A stretch of DNA of 64,000 nt from JBNKZU01 sp050301795 (GTDB lineage: Bacteria > Pseudomonadota > Gammaproteobacteria > Thiohalomonadales > Thiohalomonadaceae): NCBI GenBank assembly GCA_050301795.1, contig JBNKZU010000016.1, positions 1 to 64,000 of the forward strand, read 5' to 3'. A program made the position numbers and the translations under genes. A model generated the notes under the pieces. That model was not told the DNA's origin and made no database searches. It saw only the letters and a program-made list of their open reading frames with translations. This document shows positions 1 through 9,222 of the stretch, piece after piece. Position 1 is the stretch's first letter; every line of letters starts with the position of its first letter.

Positions 1-78
1 GAAGTCACTGAGATCCTTCTCAGATTTGATACTTTTGGCTGCTTCTTTTGCGAAGGCTTCTAACTCTTTTCTATTCAT
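1..78 (-). CDS. IS256-family transposase, N-terminal fragment (continues off the window)
   Basis: Reading leftward from ATG at 78, the first residues are MNRKELEAFAKEAAKSIKSE, followed by a KDLSDF-like stretch. That is the usual opening of IS256-type (mutator-like, DDE) transposases, before their conserved core. Only 26 codons are visible, so it is not known whether the gene is intact. The family assignment rests on recall of this N-terminal pattern. Confidence 0.65.
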   Translation of the reverse strand, partial: MNRKELEAFAKEAAKSIKSEKDLSDF

Positions 79-137
79 CTTGCTTATCTCCCAGTTGGGT
101 TAATGATAAGCAGATACACAATCTAATTTACAGTCTC
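1..137 (-). mobile_element. IS256-family insertion sequence, left part only
   Basis: The start of the window holds the 5' end of a transposase gene on the minus strand and, outside it, a likely terminal inverted repeat at about 113-137. Read on the minus strand this begins GAGACTGTAAATTAGATTG, the style of end seen in IS256-type elements. The outer boundary at 137 is inferred from that resemblance. The rest of the element lies outside the window, so the target duplication cannot be tested. Confidence 0.65.
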
Positions 138-268
138 CTATTTGTAAGAGTTTTTGTCATAAAGGTCTAAAGAAGTTTTTCGAAACTGGTTTAAAAGCGG
201 GGGTACAGGCGTGCTTACATGATTTCTGATGCTTGTTTGAAGTTTAATGACTGAATTCACCGATCTTA

Positions 269-1315
269 TTATGGTTTGCTATACCATGTGCCGCGTGCCT
301 TGCCTCGGCGAATTAACAGGCCATTCTCAACTAGCTTTGCTAGACGGTTTTTTATAGTTGGCCTGGATACAGATGTAATCAGCTTTTCAGCCTCTTTAAT
401 CGTGATGCGTTGATGAGTATCAACGTACTCCATAATAACAACACTCTCCTGTGGTAAATCTGAATAGCTCATCAACTGTTTTGTCTTTTCGACCAAATGG
501 TCTTTTTGACGTTTAAGTGTTGTCAGGAAAAAACGTAACCATGGTAGCCAGTCTTTTATTTCATTATTAAGCGTTCTTTGAGTTCTCTGTAATGCCAGAT
601 AATAGGATTCTTTATTTTTCTCAATGATGCTTTCAATGGATGCATAGGGAATATAACTATATCCAGCTTTTAAAAGTAGAAGAGTAACCAGAATGCGGGA
701 TAGTCTACCGTTACCATCTTGAAATGGGTGGATGGCTAAGAAAGCAACATTGAATACGGCGATTACGATCAAGGGATGATAGCTATTATCATCAAGGGCT
801 TCTCTGATCCATGACAATAAGTTCTGCATCTCAATTGGCGTATCAAAAGGTGTGGTGGTTTCAAAGATGACTCCCAGACTAGACCCATCAGGAGCGAATG
901 CTTCAACACTGTTTGAGTGCTTTTTATACTCTCCTCTATGTCGAGTATCTTTTTCTGAGTGTCTTAACAGCGTTAAATGCAACTGTTTAATGTGGTTCTC
1001 GGTGATCGGAATATCAGTATAGCTATCAAAAACCAGCTCCATAACCTCCGCATAGCCAGCCACCTCTTGCTCATCGCGGGTAAGAAATGAGGCTTTATTG
1101 ACATCACTCAGTAAAGTCTCTATTTCGATATTACTGAGTCTTACGCCTTCGATACGCGTGGATGAACCGATACTCTCGATAGTAGCGACACGACGTAGCG
1201 CCTGAAGACGTTCAGGGTTTTGGTTGCTTCTTGCCCGCCAGTTTCCCTTGAACTCATCTATCTCGGAAATAAGGCGTAATAATTCGGGGGTGATTGATAA
1301 TGATGATAAATCCAT
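269..1315 (-). CDS. Fic-domain protein (AMPylase-type) with C-terminal winged helix
   Basis: The core motif HPFQDGNGRLSR, near the middle of the protein, is the HPFx(D/E)GNGR active site of Fic enzymes, which usually transfer AMP from ATP to a hydroxyl side chain of a target protein. Upstream, SSTRIEG matches the (S/T)xxxE(G/N) inhibitory helix, here placed before the Fic core (class II arrangement). The last 60 residues look like a winged helix-turn-helix, so the protein may bind DNA. ATG at 1315 (MDLSSLS) is preferred over an in-frame ATG at 1366, because the longer form would translate through the promoter repeats at 1320-1386. The gene stands alone next to an IS256 end. The target is unknown. 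Autoregulation is an inference from the repeats and the winged helix. Confidence 0.9.
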   Translation of the reverse strand: MDLSSLSITPELLRLISEIDEFKGNWRARSNQNPERLQALRRVATIESIGSSTRIEGVRLSNIEIETLLSDVNKASFLTRDEQEVAGYAEVMELVFDSYTDIPITENHIKQLHLTLLRHSEKDTRHRGEYKKHSNSVEAFAPDGSSLGVIFETTTPFDTPIEMQNLLSWIREALDDNSYHPLIVIAVFNVAFLAIHPFQDGNGRLSRILVTLLLLKAGYSYIPYASIESIIEKNKESYYLALQRTQRTLNNEIKDWLPWLRFFLTTLKRQKDHLVEKTKQLMSYSDLPQESVVIMEYVDTHQRITIKEAEKLITSVSRPTIKNRLAKLVENGLLIRRGKARGTWYSKP

Positions 1316-1319
1316 AATT

Positions 1320-1386
1320 GTCCAATTGGCGAATACGTTTATCCAATAATATCCAAATATATCCAAATTGCAAGAATACTATCCAA
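1320..1386 (-). promoter_or_regulatory. fic promoter with 10-bp-phased ATCCAA repeats (operator-like)
   Basis: On the plus strand ATCCAA occurs at 1341, 1351, 1361 and 1381, with GTCCAA at 1320. All starts are spaced by about 10 bp or multiples of it, i.e. on one face of the helix. On the minus strand a possible promoter lies inside the array: TTGCAA (1373-1368) and TATTAT (1351-1346), 16 bp apart. The layout is what a self-binding repressor site would look like. The repeats are seen directly; the regulatory role is inferred. Confidence 0.55.
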
Positions 1387-1661
1387 TAGTGTCATGTATG
1401 AGTTTTTTTATGAATTAAGTTCGCAAATTCGGAGTTAAACTCCGAAAATAGATGGAATTGTTGGAGGTGGTTATCATTAGCATATTGTCATTTGACACTA
1501 TCAAATGACAAAGCGTGAAAATGACTTTGTCTGATGACAGAAAATTGCGGTAGTGTTTTTCATCCGTCAAATGACAGACTTATGTATTCATTACATCCTG
1601 AGCGATTGATTTGCTAAGTCTCCTGGGGTTTATGACATATCCCCTTGGGGACGCCACATCC
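1387..1661. repeat. Intergenic region with palindrome and three TCAAATGACA-type motifs
   Basis: No gene is convincing here. A 19-bp palindrome (TTCGGAGTT-A-AACTCCGAA) lies at 1428-1446. A perfect inverted repeat, TGTCATTTGA (1486-1495) and TCAAATGACA (1501-1510), has a 5-bp spacer, and TCAAATGACA recurs at 1567-1576. These are plausible protein-binding sites, but no partner is identified. Confidence 0.5.
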
Positions 1662-1693
1662 AAAAGGCTGCACATTCTGTGCAGCCTTTTTTC
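1662..1693 (+). terminator. Strong intrinsic terminator
   Basis: AAAGGCTGCAC and GTGCAGCCTTT pair around a 5-nt loop and are followed by a T run, the classic rho-independent form on the plus strand. No intact plus-strand gene ends just before it, so it may close a short transcript or the remains of a lost gene. A helix-forming CCCCTTGGGG lies directly upstream (about 1641-1650). Confidence 0.75.
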
Positions 1694-1857
1694 GTTTAGT
1701 CACCAATGATTTACTATGCTAATTTGAATGGAGGCATCTACATTGCTATAGATAATATATCCATTAGTCAGGCCTTATCAGCAGAAAATAGTTGCATATA
1801 AGATCGGATATGTCAGGATAATGGCTCTATTTGGAATAGTGTTAAGAGGATGTGAAA

Positions 1858-2697
1858 ATGGGGATTTCAATGATAAGGACATTTTTCTTTATTCTGTTTT
1901 TAAGCATGTTATGTTCATGCGATTCTAGTCCAGAGCCTTCTTCGAGTTTTGATAACCAGGATATCTTTGCTGCAATTGAAGCAAGTTATGATGGTGTCAA
2001 TTCGGTTGAGGTTACCGCACACCTAAAAGGGAGTTCGTTCAGCAATACCAGCTATTTACAGCTCTCAAAAGAAGATGCCTTTATTACATCTGTAAATGGT
2101 GATCAGATAGCTCTATTTGACTCATCTAAAGGTATCTTTTCAGCCAGTAGATCCTATTCAGACAATATCCACAATATGTCCGAACGGGGATATACCAAAA
2201 ATTATCATCTGCTGGTGTTTGTAGAGCATTCAGGTAAGCCGGAGTATTTTTCAATCATTCCGACGACGAGCAAGCCTGATCGAATTTTTGTTTCTCTTGA
2301 GCGGAGTGTTAAATCGCCAGTAAGAGGTTCAGTCGCAGAGATACCTGATGATTTTGAGATCATATCGCCAATATCAAACAGCACAATTTCACGAACGCAG
2401 AATATCACATTACAGTGGAGTAACTCAGGCAAAGCCGATGCAATGGTCATTGAAACTGCCGCAGTGTGTGAACAGTCAGGAAATAGAATAAATACCTTCT
2501 ACCCTGTAGGGGATGCCGGAATTGAAACTGTAAACAGTTCTGATATTTTCCCAACCACTGTTAATTCGAGCGAAACATGTGATGTTAATATCATTCTTAA
2601 ACGAGTAAGGAATGGAAATATTTCATCCGGTTTTGGTAAAGGAGGATATTTCAATGGGATTAACAGACGTAATGTTATCTTTATTTCACAACCATAG
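1858..2697 (+). CDS. Putative lipoprotein, function unknown
   Basis: The N-terminus is a hydrophobic signal ending in a Cys-rich lipobox-like stretch (FLSMLCSC), so the protein is probably lipidated and periplasm- or outer-membrane-bound. The rest is hydrophilic and beta-rich, with no motif I recognise. A segment around residues 165-200 (ISPISNSTISRTQNITLQW) resembles an Ig-like or fibronectin-like strand pattern. The start is taken as ATG 1858, 8 bases after AAGAGGA; an in-frame GTG at 1852 is also possible. The next gene starts 9 bp downstream, so the two probably form an operon, a lipoprotein followed by an outer-membrane-like protein. Confidence 0.7.
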   Translation: MGISMIRTFFFILFLSMLCSCDSSPEPSSSFDNQDIFAAIEASYDGVNSVEVTAHLKGSSFSNTSYLQLSKEDAFITSVNGDQIALFDSSKGIFSASRSYSDNIHNMSERGYTKNYHLLVFVEHSGKPEYFSIIPTTSKPDRIFVSLERSVKSPVRGSVAEIPDDFEIISPISNSTISRTQNITLQWSNSGKADAMVIETAAVCEQSGNRINTFYPVGDAGIETVNSSDIFPTTVNSSETCDVNIILKRVRNGNISSGFGKGGYFNGINRRNVIFISQP

Positions 2698-2706
2698 GAT
2701 GGTGCC

Positions 2707-3210
2707 ATGCGATTAATAGCAGGATTTCTTTGTGTTATTTTTCTTTCCTTGTCATCAGTTTCTGCAAATGAAATTGAACTATCGCTGTTCAATCTTGAAG
2801 CCACCGCTGAAGGGTATAGTGGAGATACTGGCGTTTTACACCTTTCGTATGATCTATCCAGTAGTTTTGGCATTGCAGTGCAAAATACCAAAAGTCCATT
2901 TCAGATAACTTATGATAGAAACATGGTTGCTGTGGATACTGACCTAAATAGTTTCGGTTTTTACTATAAATTCAATATAAAAGAGTGGGTGAAACCATAT
3001 GTCAGAATTGATTATGTCAAGTGGAAGGTTAGTGCTCGTACCTCTAATATTTTGCTTGCAGAAGATAGTGGTAGTAGTGGTGGCGTAAGCCTTGGTATTA
3101 AATTACATCTTTTCAGACATCTATGGTTTCAGTATGAAACATCTCGTGTTTATGATGTCTCAGGCTCAGATATAGATGAAGTGAAAATGGGCTTTAATCT
3201 GACATACTAA
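2707..3210 (+). CDS. Small outer-membrane beta-barrel-like protein, function unknown
   Basis: It has a clear signal peptide (MRLIAGFLCVIFLSLSSVSA, then N). The mature part of about 146 residues shows alternating hydrophobic/polar strands and ends in an aromatic residue (GFNLTY), as small outer-membrane barrels do. It resembles YfaZ/opacity-type barrels in size and style, but no specific motif proves this. It follows the lipoprotein gene after 9 bp and is probably co-transcribed with it. An AT-rich hairpin (AATAATG/CATTATT, 3264-3279) follows and may end the transcript. Confidence 0.65.
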   Translation: MRLIAGFLCVIFLSLSSVSANEIELSLFNLEATAEGYSGDTGVLHLSYDLSSSFGIAVQNTKSPFQITYDRNMVAVDTDLNSFGFYYKFNIKEWVKPYVRIDYVKWKVSARTSNILLAEDSGSSGGVSLGIKLHLFRHLWFQYETSRVYDVSGSDIDEVKMGFNLTY

Positions 3211-3560
3211 GTAAACGCTGAACAACCTACCTTGAACCTCACAGACTTTAAATACTTAAAATGAATAATGGTCATTATTGGTTTTGAATACTCAATTAAA
3301 TATCAATAGGCTCACTCTATAGAAGTGATATTCGGTCGTTCCTCTTAATATAGACAGGTTAGAAGAGTTAACAAAACGACTATTGCAGATAAGTAAGGCT
3401 GGGAAAACGTGGGTAGAAGAATTACAGGGAACGTAAATCCTTTTAGCTGAATAATTGAAACTATTGCTCAGGCACCATTTTTTTTGCACCTGAATTTTTT
3501 TTGGAAGAATTCGGATCGGATTACTCTGTTAACAAACGGTATCCAGATTGGTTACACCTG
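3211..3560. other. Intergenic region without a convincing gene
   Basis: The region lies between the ends of two convergent units. It holds an AT-rich perfect hairpin at 3264-3279 and, near 3470-3505, a short direct repeat of GCACC followed by T runs. The short frames here have no ribosome-binding site or recognisable protein. Confidence 0.5.
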
Positions 3561-4232
3561 TTAAGGTAGCGGTGAATACCTGTAACCAGCGCCGTAAACC
3601 GATTGAATAATCTCCGTATTATCGAAGAGTGATTTGAGTTTCTTGCGCAGATTGCGGATATGACTATCGACTGTGCGGTCTGAAGTGTTACGAGAATCTT
3701 TGTATATATGATTAATGATCTGTTCTCGTGAGTAGATCCGTTCAGGGTTGCGGTGGAACAGCTCCAGGAGTTTGAACTCAATCAAACCCAGTTCAATGCA
3801 ACTCTTCCCGTAGCAGGCTTTCAGGGTATCTGGGTGGATCGTTATTCTATCTTCAACCCGTTTTTCAGTTGATGAGCTACGGCGAATGAGTGCCCGTGCA
3901 CGCGCAACTATTTCACGCGCACTATAGGGCTTGCACACATAATCGTCCGCACCAAGATCAAGCCCCTTGATACGATCACTCTCCATAATGCGAGCGGTAG
4001 TAATGATGACGGGCACCTCGGTGAATGTGCGGAGTTTTCTGAGTATGGAGAGCCCATCAATCTGCGGGAGCATCAGATCGAGCATGATGAGTGCGGGCTG
4101 GTGCTCCTTTACCCAGGCGATAACGCCATTACCGGTGGTGAGAATGTGTGTGCTATGACCATCCGCCTGCAGGTATTTTTCAACGACGATGGCGGTATCA
4201 ATATCATCTTCAACGATCAGTATCAGCGCCAT
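3561..4232 (-). CDS. OmpR-family response regulator
   Basis: It has an N-terminal receiver domain (residues 1-120) with the acidic pair ED at 8-9, the phospho-acceptor Asp52 in MLDLMLP and the Lys in CKPYS. A winged-helix DNA-binding domain of the OmpR/PhoB type follows (about 130-220), with the typical ending SVYGAGYRY. Its ATG overlaps the stop codon of the sensor kinase gene by one base (TAATG), so the two are translationally coupled. The kinase is therefore its likely phosphodonor. It most resembles BaeR-like regulators, but the target genes are unknown. The divergent secreted-protein gene at 5710 is a candidate by position only. Confidence 0.92.
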   Translation of the reverse strand: MALILIVEDDIDTAIVVEKYLQADGHSTHILTTGNGVIAWVKEHQPALIMLDLMLPQIDGLSILRKLRTFTEVPVIITTARIMESDRIKGLDLGADDYVCKPYSAREIVARARALIRRSSSTEKRVEDRITIHPDTLKACYGKSCIELGLIEFKLLELFHRNPERIYSREQIINHIYKDSRNTSDRTVDSHIRNLRKKLKSLFDNTEIIQSVYGAGYRYSPLP

Positions 4233-5563
4233 TATTCGTTACCTCTTTTATACAAAGGCAAAGCGACTCTCACCTGTAATCCTCCCAGAGGGGAGTGTGC
4301 AGCTTCAATTCTTCCTGAATGCTGTTCGATGACGGCCTGGCAGATCGCAAGCCCCAGCCCACTGCCTCCGGTGGCGCGGCTGCGTGACTTGTCAACACGG
4401 TAGAAGCGTTCAAACAGGTGTGGCAGGTCATCATCTGAAACGCCAGGGGTAGAATCCATAATCAGAATTTCAGCCTCATCATTCACCTGTGAAAGGTGAA
4501 CCTCAACCCTTCCACCAGAATCGGTATAGTGCAGGCTGTTGTTTAGCAGGTTCGCCAGACACTGGTAGAGACGATGACTATCGCCCATTATCTCTATCGG
4601 GCCATCGGTTCTGGCGAAAAACTCAATGGTGATTCCGGCATCATGAGCCAGTTGTCTGAAATCATCCATCATCCCCTGAATTAAGGGCGGCACTGCAATC
4701 GGCTGCATGTTAAAACTCAGCGCATCAACATCGGCTTTTGAGAGCAGATAGACATCCTCAATCAACTGGTTTAGCTGGATCAGCTTGTTGTGAATGGTTT
4801 TACGGCCCTCTTTTTGGTCAACAATGCCATCCTCGATCGCCTCAAGGTTTACCCGCATCGCAGCAAGCGGGGTACGCAGTTCGTGGGATATATCGACCAT
4901 CAACTGCTGTTTGTTATCAAGCATTAACTGGATGGCGCTGGCGTGTGCGTTTGCCGCCTCAATCTCCCGGCGTCTGGTTTGTTGTAATTCGTCGTAGGAG
5001 CGTTGTATGGAGAGCTCGTTAAAGTAGGCACTGTAATAAATCACCAGTGACGCAAGCGAAAAGCGGATAAAGCTGGTGAGATCCCATACGCCATCCTGCC
5101 ACTGACCAATGCCATAAAAGGACATTGGCAACAGAATGGCGTAGAAGGCCGCAACGAGGATGGTGCCCATCCTCTGACCCTTCAGAAGAACCGTAAACAC
5201 AGGGAAGAAAAAGGTCCAGATTAGTCCGTAGCTATGGTTCTGGTTTACCGAGGCAAAGAGCAGCAAAAAGCCAAAAAGGGCAAAAACCACAATATTAATC
5301 GCAAACTCGTAGCGTTTGTTCCGTTGAAGCTGCCACATAGCAAACAGGCAGATAGCGAGGCCACCAAAGTCAAGAATTGCGATATCCCGATGTCCCTCAA
5401 TAAAGTTATAGAGCGTAAAGAAGGAGAAGAGAAAGATGATCATCATCAGCAGCGATGTCACAAGGAGCAGCTTGCGCAGTAGCAGCAGATCGCCCTGATG
5501 CTCAATGCCGGCAGTCAGAAAGTGCTGCAATCGCTGTGAAAGTCTCTGAAACAGTGTGTTCAA
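4232..5563 (-). CDS. Membrane sensor histidine kinase
   Basis: The first about 180 residues contain five to six hydrophobic membrane segments without a large periplasmic loop. The sensor is therefore probably embedded in the membrane, like a MASE or 7TM-type input domain. A dimerisation helix with the phosphorylated His227 (DISHELRTP) follows, then the ATPase domain with an N box (NLLNNSLHY), DSTPGVSDDDLP and the G box GGSGLGL. C-terminal motifs resemble BaeS-like kinases. It is the first gene of a two-gene operon with the response regulator. The ligand or stress sensed is unknown. The gene is divergent from the large secreted protein at 5710, with 146 bp between them. Confidence 0.92.
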   Translation of the reverse strand: MNTLFQRLSQRLQHFLTAGIEHQGDLLLLRKLLLVTSLLMMIIFLFSFFTLYNFIEGHRDIAILDFGGLAICLFAMWQLQRNKRYEFAINIVVFALFGFLLLFASVNQNHSYGLIWTFFFPVFTVLLKGQRMGTILVAAFYAILLPMSFYGIGQWQDGVWDLTSFIRFSLASLVIYYSAYFNELSIQRSYDELQQTRRREIEAANAHASAIQLMLDNKQQLMVDISHELRTPLAAMRVNLEAIEDGIVDQKEGRKTIHNKLIQLNQLIEDVYLLSKADVDALSFNMQPIAVPPLIQGMMDDFRQLAHDAGITIEFFARTDGPIEIMGDSHRLYQCLANLLNNSLHYTDSGGRVEVHLSQVNDEAEILIMDSTPGVSDDDLPHLFERFYRVDKSRSRATGGSGLGLAICQAVIEQHSGRIEAAHSPLGGLQVRVALPLYKRGNE

Positions 5564-5709
5564 TCTCTGGCCTGAAAGGTTGTAAGTTATTGTTAAACAG
5601 TTAAAATTTTCTCATTTATCACAATTTCATACAAATGCATATTTCCTGCACATTTTGCGAATAAATTATTAATAGAACCTGACCATAGTTTGCCCGTGCT
5701 GGAGTAGAT

Positions 5710-8700
5710 ATGTTGAGAACCTGTTATCGAAATAAAGACCTTAAGAGTTCATTATTACTTATTGAGGCGCTGCTGTTAATCACATTGCTAATGTTTGCCT
5801 TCCCGCTTCAGGCCGCGACTATTATCGTCACGACGGACGGGGAAGATGATATGGGTATGGTGGAGTGCACCCTGCGCGAGGCGATCATGAACGCCAATAC
5901 CGACTCAAGTCTAAGTGGGGATATGGCTTGCACGTCAGGTTCCGGAGCCGATGAGATCGTCTTTCAGGCCGGCATGGGGTATACCCTTACCCTATCGGGG
6001 CAACTGCCGGCCATCACCTCCGATATCACCATCACCGGGCGTGGTGCTGGCACCACCATCATCCAGGCCAACGCCAGCCCGGACACCGCAACCTATAGGG
6101 TCTTTGAGGTAAGCGCCGGTGGCAACCTGACCCTGAACAACCTCACGGTGCAGAACGGCAAGTGCGCGGGCGCATGCAGCACCATAGGCGATTACGGGGG
6201 CGGCATCTACAACAACGGTGGTACGCTGACCCTGAATGGCGTCGATGTGCTGAATAATTACGCCACAATCTACGGTGGGGGAATTTCATCCTACGGTACG
6301 CTGACCCTGACCGATAGCCGCGTATCAGGGAACCAGGCGGTCTATGGTGGTGGCGGTATCTTTACCGGCTCTGTCAATGCCTATACCACGATTATCCGCA
6401 GCCAGCTTACTAACAACAACGTGACTGGAGGGCTCGGTGGCGCGATTTACAATGGCGGGATTACGCTAACGATGAGTGATAGCACCATCAGCGGCAATTT
6501 TGCCAGCGAGGATGGCGGTGGGATCTACAACGGACTCGATCCCGTTACGATTAGCGGCTCGACCATAACCAATAACACCGCTGGTGATGACGGCGGGGCT
6601 ATTATCAACTATGGCACCCTCTCCATAAGTGACACGACCATTACCGGCAACACCGCTCAGGGCGGAACCAACGGCCTCGGTGGAGGCGCCATCTTGCAAG
6701 ATTACTCAGGGGACGCAACCGCCGAACTGCACCTGACCAATGTCACCCTGGCGGGCAATAACCATCAGACTGCTGGCGGCGACGGAATCTTGCTGACCGA
6801 TGGGCCTACCTTTATGACCAACACCATCATTGCCGGCAACGGAACGCAGAACTGCAGTGGACCCATGTTTACCTCGTCTGGGAATAACCTTGAAGACAGC
6901 AACAGCTGTAACCTGACCGGTTCAGGCGATCTGATTAACACCGACCCCATGCTCGACGCTCTGGCCGATAACGGCGGCAGTACCCTGACCATGGCGTTGC
7001 AGTCCGGCAGCCCGGCCATTAACGCGGGTAACGACAGTAGTTGCGCCTCGACCGACCAGCGTGGAGTGAGTCGCCCTCTGGGTACACACTGCGACATCGG
7101 CGCCTACGAGAGCGAGTTGGTAGATAGCGACAGCGACGGCATTCTCGACAGTAGTGACAACTGTCCGGTGGTATCCAATGCCAACCAGCTGGATACCGAT
7201 AACGATGGCGCAGGTGATGCCTGTGACAGCGACGATGACGGTGATGGTATTGAAGACGCCATTGAAACCAGTTTTGGTACCGATACCCTTGATAGCAGTT
7301 CGCTACCAATATTTAACGGTAGTGCCGGAGTAACGGGTTCCTCCATACAGTTGACCGCGGATACGGGTGAACAGGCGGGTTCGTTCTTTCAGAGCGTTCC
7401 GTATGGTGTTGGAGCCGATACCAGCTTTAGCATTAGTTACCAGTTCCAGATCAATGGCAGCATTGATGGCGCCGATGGGATGACCTTCATCCTGCAGAAT
7501 GACGCACGCGCAACAGCCGCCCTGGGTGGAGTTGGCGGCGATGTGGGGTATAGCAACAGCGGGAGCATAACCAACAGCATCGCCGTGGTCTTTGAGACCT
7601 ATCAAGCCAACAACGTGCACCTGAAATGGAATGGTGACTATAACGCAATAGCGAGTGCCACGGCTCCGTTTGACCTCAATGGCGGTGCCACAGGCTACCT
7701 TTGGGTCGACTACAACGGCACTACCGACACGCTGGATGTCTACATCAACTCCAGCAACAGTAAACCGGGTACGCCACTGTTTAGTCGTTCTATACAGATC
7801 GATACGGTAGTGGGTACGCAGGCCTATCTCGGTGCCAGTGCCGCTACCGGCGGCCTCACGAATCAGCACCTGCTCACGTCAATGATTGTCACCTGGGAGG
7901 GGGATAGTGATGGCATTGCCGACGACAGTGACAACTGCCCCACAGTGAATAACGCTAACCAGTTGGATACCGATAGTGATGGACTGGGTGATGTGTGTGA
8001 TGACGATGCAGATGGTGATGGCATGTCAAATGACTATGAAAATACCTACGGCCTCGACCCACTCGATGCTGCTGATGCTTCACTCGATAATGATAACGAC
8101 GGCCTGTTGAATGGCGGTGAAGCAACGCTGGGCACCAACCCCCTGTTAGCTGATAGCGATAGCGATGGCATAAGCGACTACAACGAAGATGCGGATGGTG
8201 ATGGCGTTAGCAACGGGGTAGAGCTGAATGTCAACGGCACCAGCCCCATCGTGAAAAACAGCGTCTCACGAGCTGACAGGGAGGTTGAGGTTTCGCCGAC
8301 ATACTATCTGTTTGGCGATATGGCCTTAAATGACTGCGTGAACAGCATACCGGTCACCTTTACCATAAGGAATAAAGGTAGTAGCCCCCGAACCCTGGGA
8401 ATTCCTGCCATTGATGGCAAGGACATGAGCCAGTACGTCATTGAGACAGACAACTGTGCTGATCAGATACTCGTTGGCGGTACTAGCTGTACAGTTACCG
8501 TCAAATACTGCCCAACCGCCGATGGCTCCCATAATGCCGAACTGCGCATTCCAAGTGATGATGCAGAGACCCCCATCATGGTCGCGATGCTGGCGAACTA
8601 CGAAAGCAGCCTGGAAGAGGCACGTCGCCGGATGCCGCCAGTGCTCAACAGTATCAGCTTCTGGGATGAAGGGGGTACAGAGGTCACTGGAGCTCTGTCA

Positions 8701-9108
8701 GCCGGAGCCTCCTATACCGTGAAATGGTCGCTGCTGGGTTATCACGAAAGCTATCAGTCTGCCGTCGCCCTGTTTGACTGTAGTGGAATCAGTGATGGTA
8801 GTTGTGGAGACAGCTACGGCACAAACTTCGCCGCCTCAGGGCTTGTCAGTCCCTACTCATACCAGACAGGAAGCTGGAGTTACGGCAGTCATACCTCGAC
8901 CCAGTGTAACTACAGCTACGACTTCACATTAACAGCCGGGCAGTTCACCAGCACGGCCGACATGGTACTGCGTTTTTACCGTGTTAATACCGAAGACCAA
9001 AGCGCAGGCAATGGCTCATTGTCACTAATAGTTCCGGGAGCGCTGTCGGTCGGTTATTACGACACCTCTGGTCGTCGGGTGAAGAAGACGGTGACATCGA
9101 TACCTTAA
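5710..9108 (+). CDS. Giant secreted beta-helix / L-type-lectin-like protein with calcium-type repeats
   Basis: An N-terminal hydrophobic signal (about 14-36) is followed by a CTLREAI motif typical of polymorphic-outer-membrane-like beta-helix proteins. A long right-handed beta-helix follows (about 75-460), rich in GGGI, NNG and SGN turns and closed by an RGVSRP...DIGAYE choice-of-anchor tail. An Asp-rich thrombospondin-3-type repeat comes next (about 469-520, DNCPVVSNANQLDTD). An L-type-lectin-like domain (about 533-727, ADGMTFILQ, VVFET) and a second Asp-rich block (about 731-850) follow. An ASH/choice-of-anchor D-like domain (about 860-967) and a 164-residue C-terminal domain end the protein. 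The C-terminal domain is shared with the next gene. The protein is likely a surface or extracellular adhesin or carbohydrate binder. No PEP-CTERM or LPXTG sorting tail is visible. The gene is clearly richer in G+C than its neighbours. Confidence 0.85.
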   Translation: MLRTCYRNKDLKSSLLLIEALLLITLLMFAFPLQAATIIVTTDGEDDMGMVECTLREAIMNANTDSSLSGDMACTSGSGADEIVFQAGMGYTLTLSGQLPAITSDITITGRGAGTTIIQANASPDTATYRVFEVSAGGNLTLNNLTVQNGKCAGACSTIGDYGGGIYNNGGTLTLNGVDVLNNYATIYGGGISSYGTLTLTDSRVSGNQAVYGGGGIFTGSVNAYTTIIRSQLTNNNVTGGLGGAIYNGGITLTMSDSTISGNFASEDGGGIYNGLDPVTISGSTITNNTAGDDGGAIINYGTLSISDTTITGNTAQGGTNGLGGGAILQDYSGDATAELHLTNVTLAGNNHQTAGGDGILLTDGPTFMTNTIIAGNGTQNCSGPMFTSSGNNLEDSNSCNLTGSGDLINTDPMLDALADNGGSTLTMALQSGSPAINAGNDSSCASTDQRGVSRPLGTHCDIGAYESELVDSDSDGILDSSDNCPVVSNANQLDTDNDGAGDACDSDDDGDGIEDAIETSFGTDTLDSSSLPIFNGSAGVTGSSIQLTADTGEQAGSFFQSVPYGVGADTSFSISYQFQINGSIDGADGMTFILQNDARATAALGGVGGDVGYSNSGSITNSIAVVFETYQANNVHLKWNGDYNAIASATAPFDLNGGATGYLWVDYNGTTDTLDVYINSSNSKPGTPLFSRSIQIDTVVGTQAYLGASAATGGLTNQHLLTSMIVTWEGDSDGIADDSDNCPTVNNANQLDTDSDGLGDVCDDDADGDGMSNDYENTYGLDPLDAADASLDNDNDGLLNGGEATLGTNPLLADSDSDGISDYNEDADGDGVSNGVELNVNGTSPIVKNSVSRADREVEVSPTYYLFGDMALNDCVNSIPVTFTIRNKGSSPRTLGIPAIDGKDMSQYVIETDNCADQILVGGTSCTVTVKYCPTADGSHNAELRIPSDDAETPIMVAMLANYESSLEEARRRMPPVLNSISFWDEGGTEVTGALSAGASYTVKWSLLGYHESYQSAVALFDCSGISDGSCGDSYGTNFAASGLVSPYSYQTGSWSYGSHTSTQCNYSYDFTLTAGQFTSTADMVLRFYRVNTEDQSAGNGSLSLIVPGALSVGYYDTSGRRVKKTVTSIP

Positions 9109-9114
9109 CAGAAA

Positions 9115-9160
9115 CTTGAGCCGGGGCTTTAGTCCCGGCAGACGAGGCCAAAGCCTCGTT
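9115..9160. repeat. REP-like double hairpin, copy A
   Basis: Two adjacent hairpins are seen: an imperfect one (GCCGGGGC...GTCCCGGC, 9120-9139) and a perfect one (ACGAGGC CAAA GCCTCGT, 9142-9159). The same pair recurs at 10387-10434 with few changes. Such paired palindromes between genes are typical of REP elements. The copy lies 60 bp before the start of the next gene. Confidence 0.8.
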
Positions 9161-9222
9161 TTCAGAAGAGAGAATTGATCGCAAACAGCGAAATTGAAGA
9201 TAGAGAATAGTGAGATAGTGTC

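Noticed and set aside
7303..7869. Open frame on the minus strand, 188 codons, inside the large secreted-protein gene
   Set aside because: It runs antisense to a strongly coding, domain-rich protein and its translation is low-complexity and without any ribosome-binding site.
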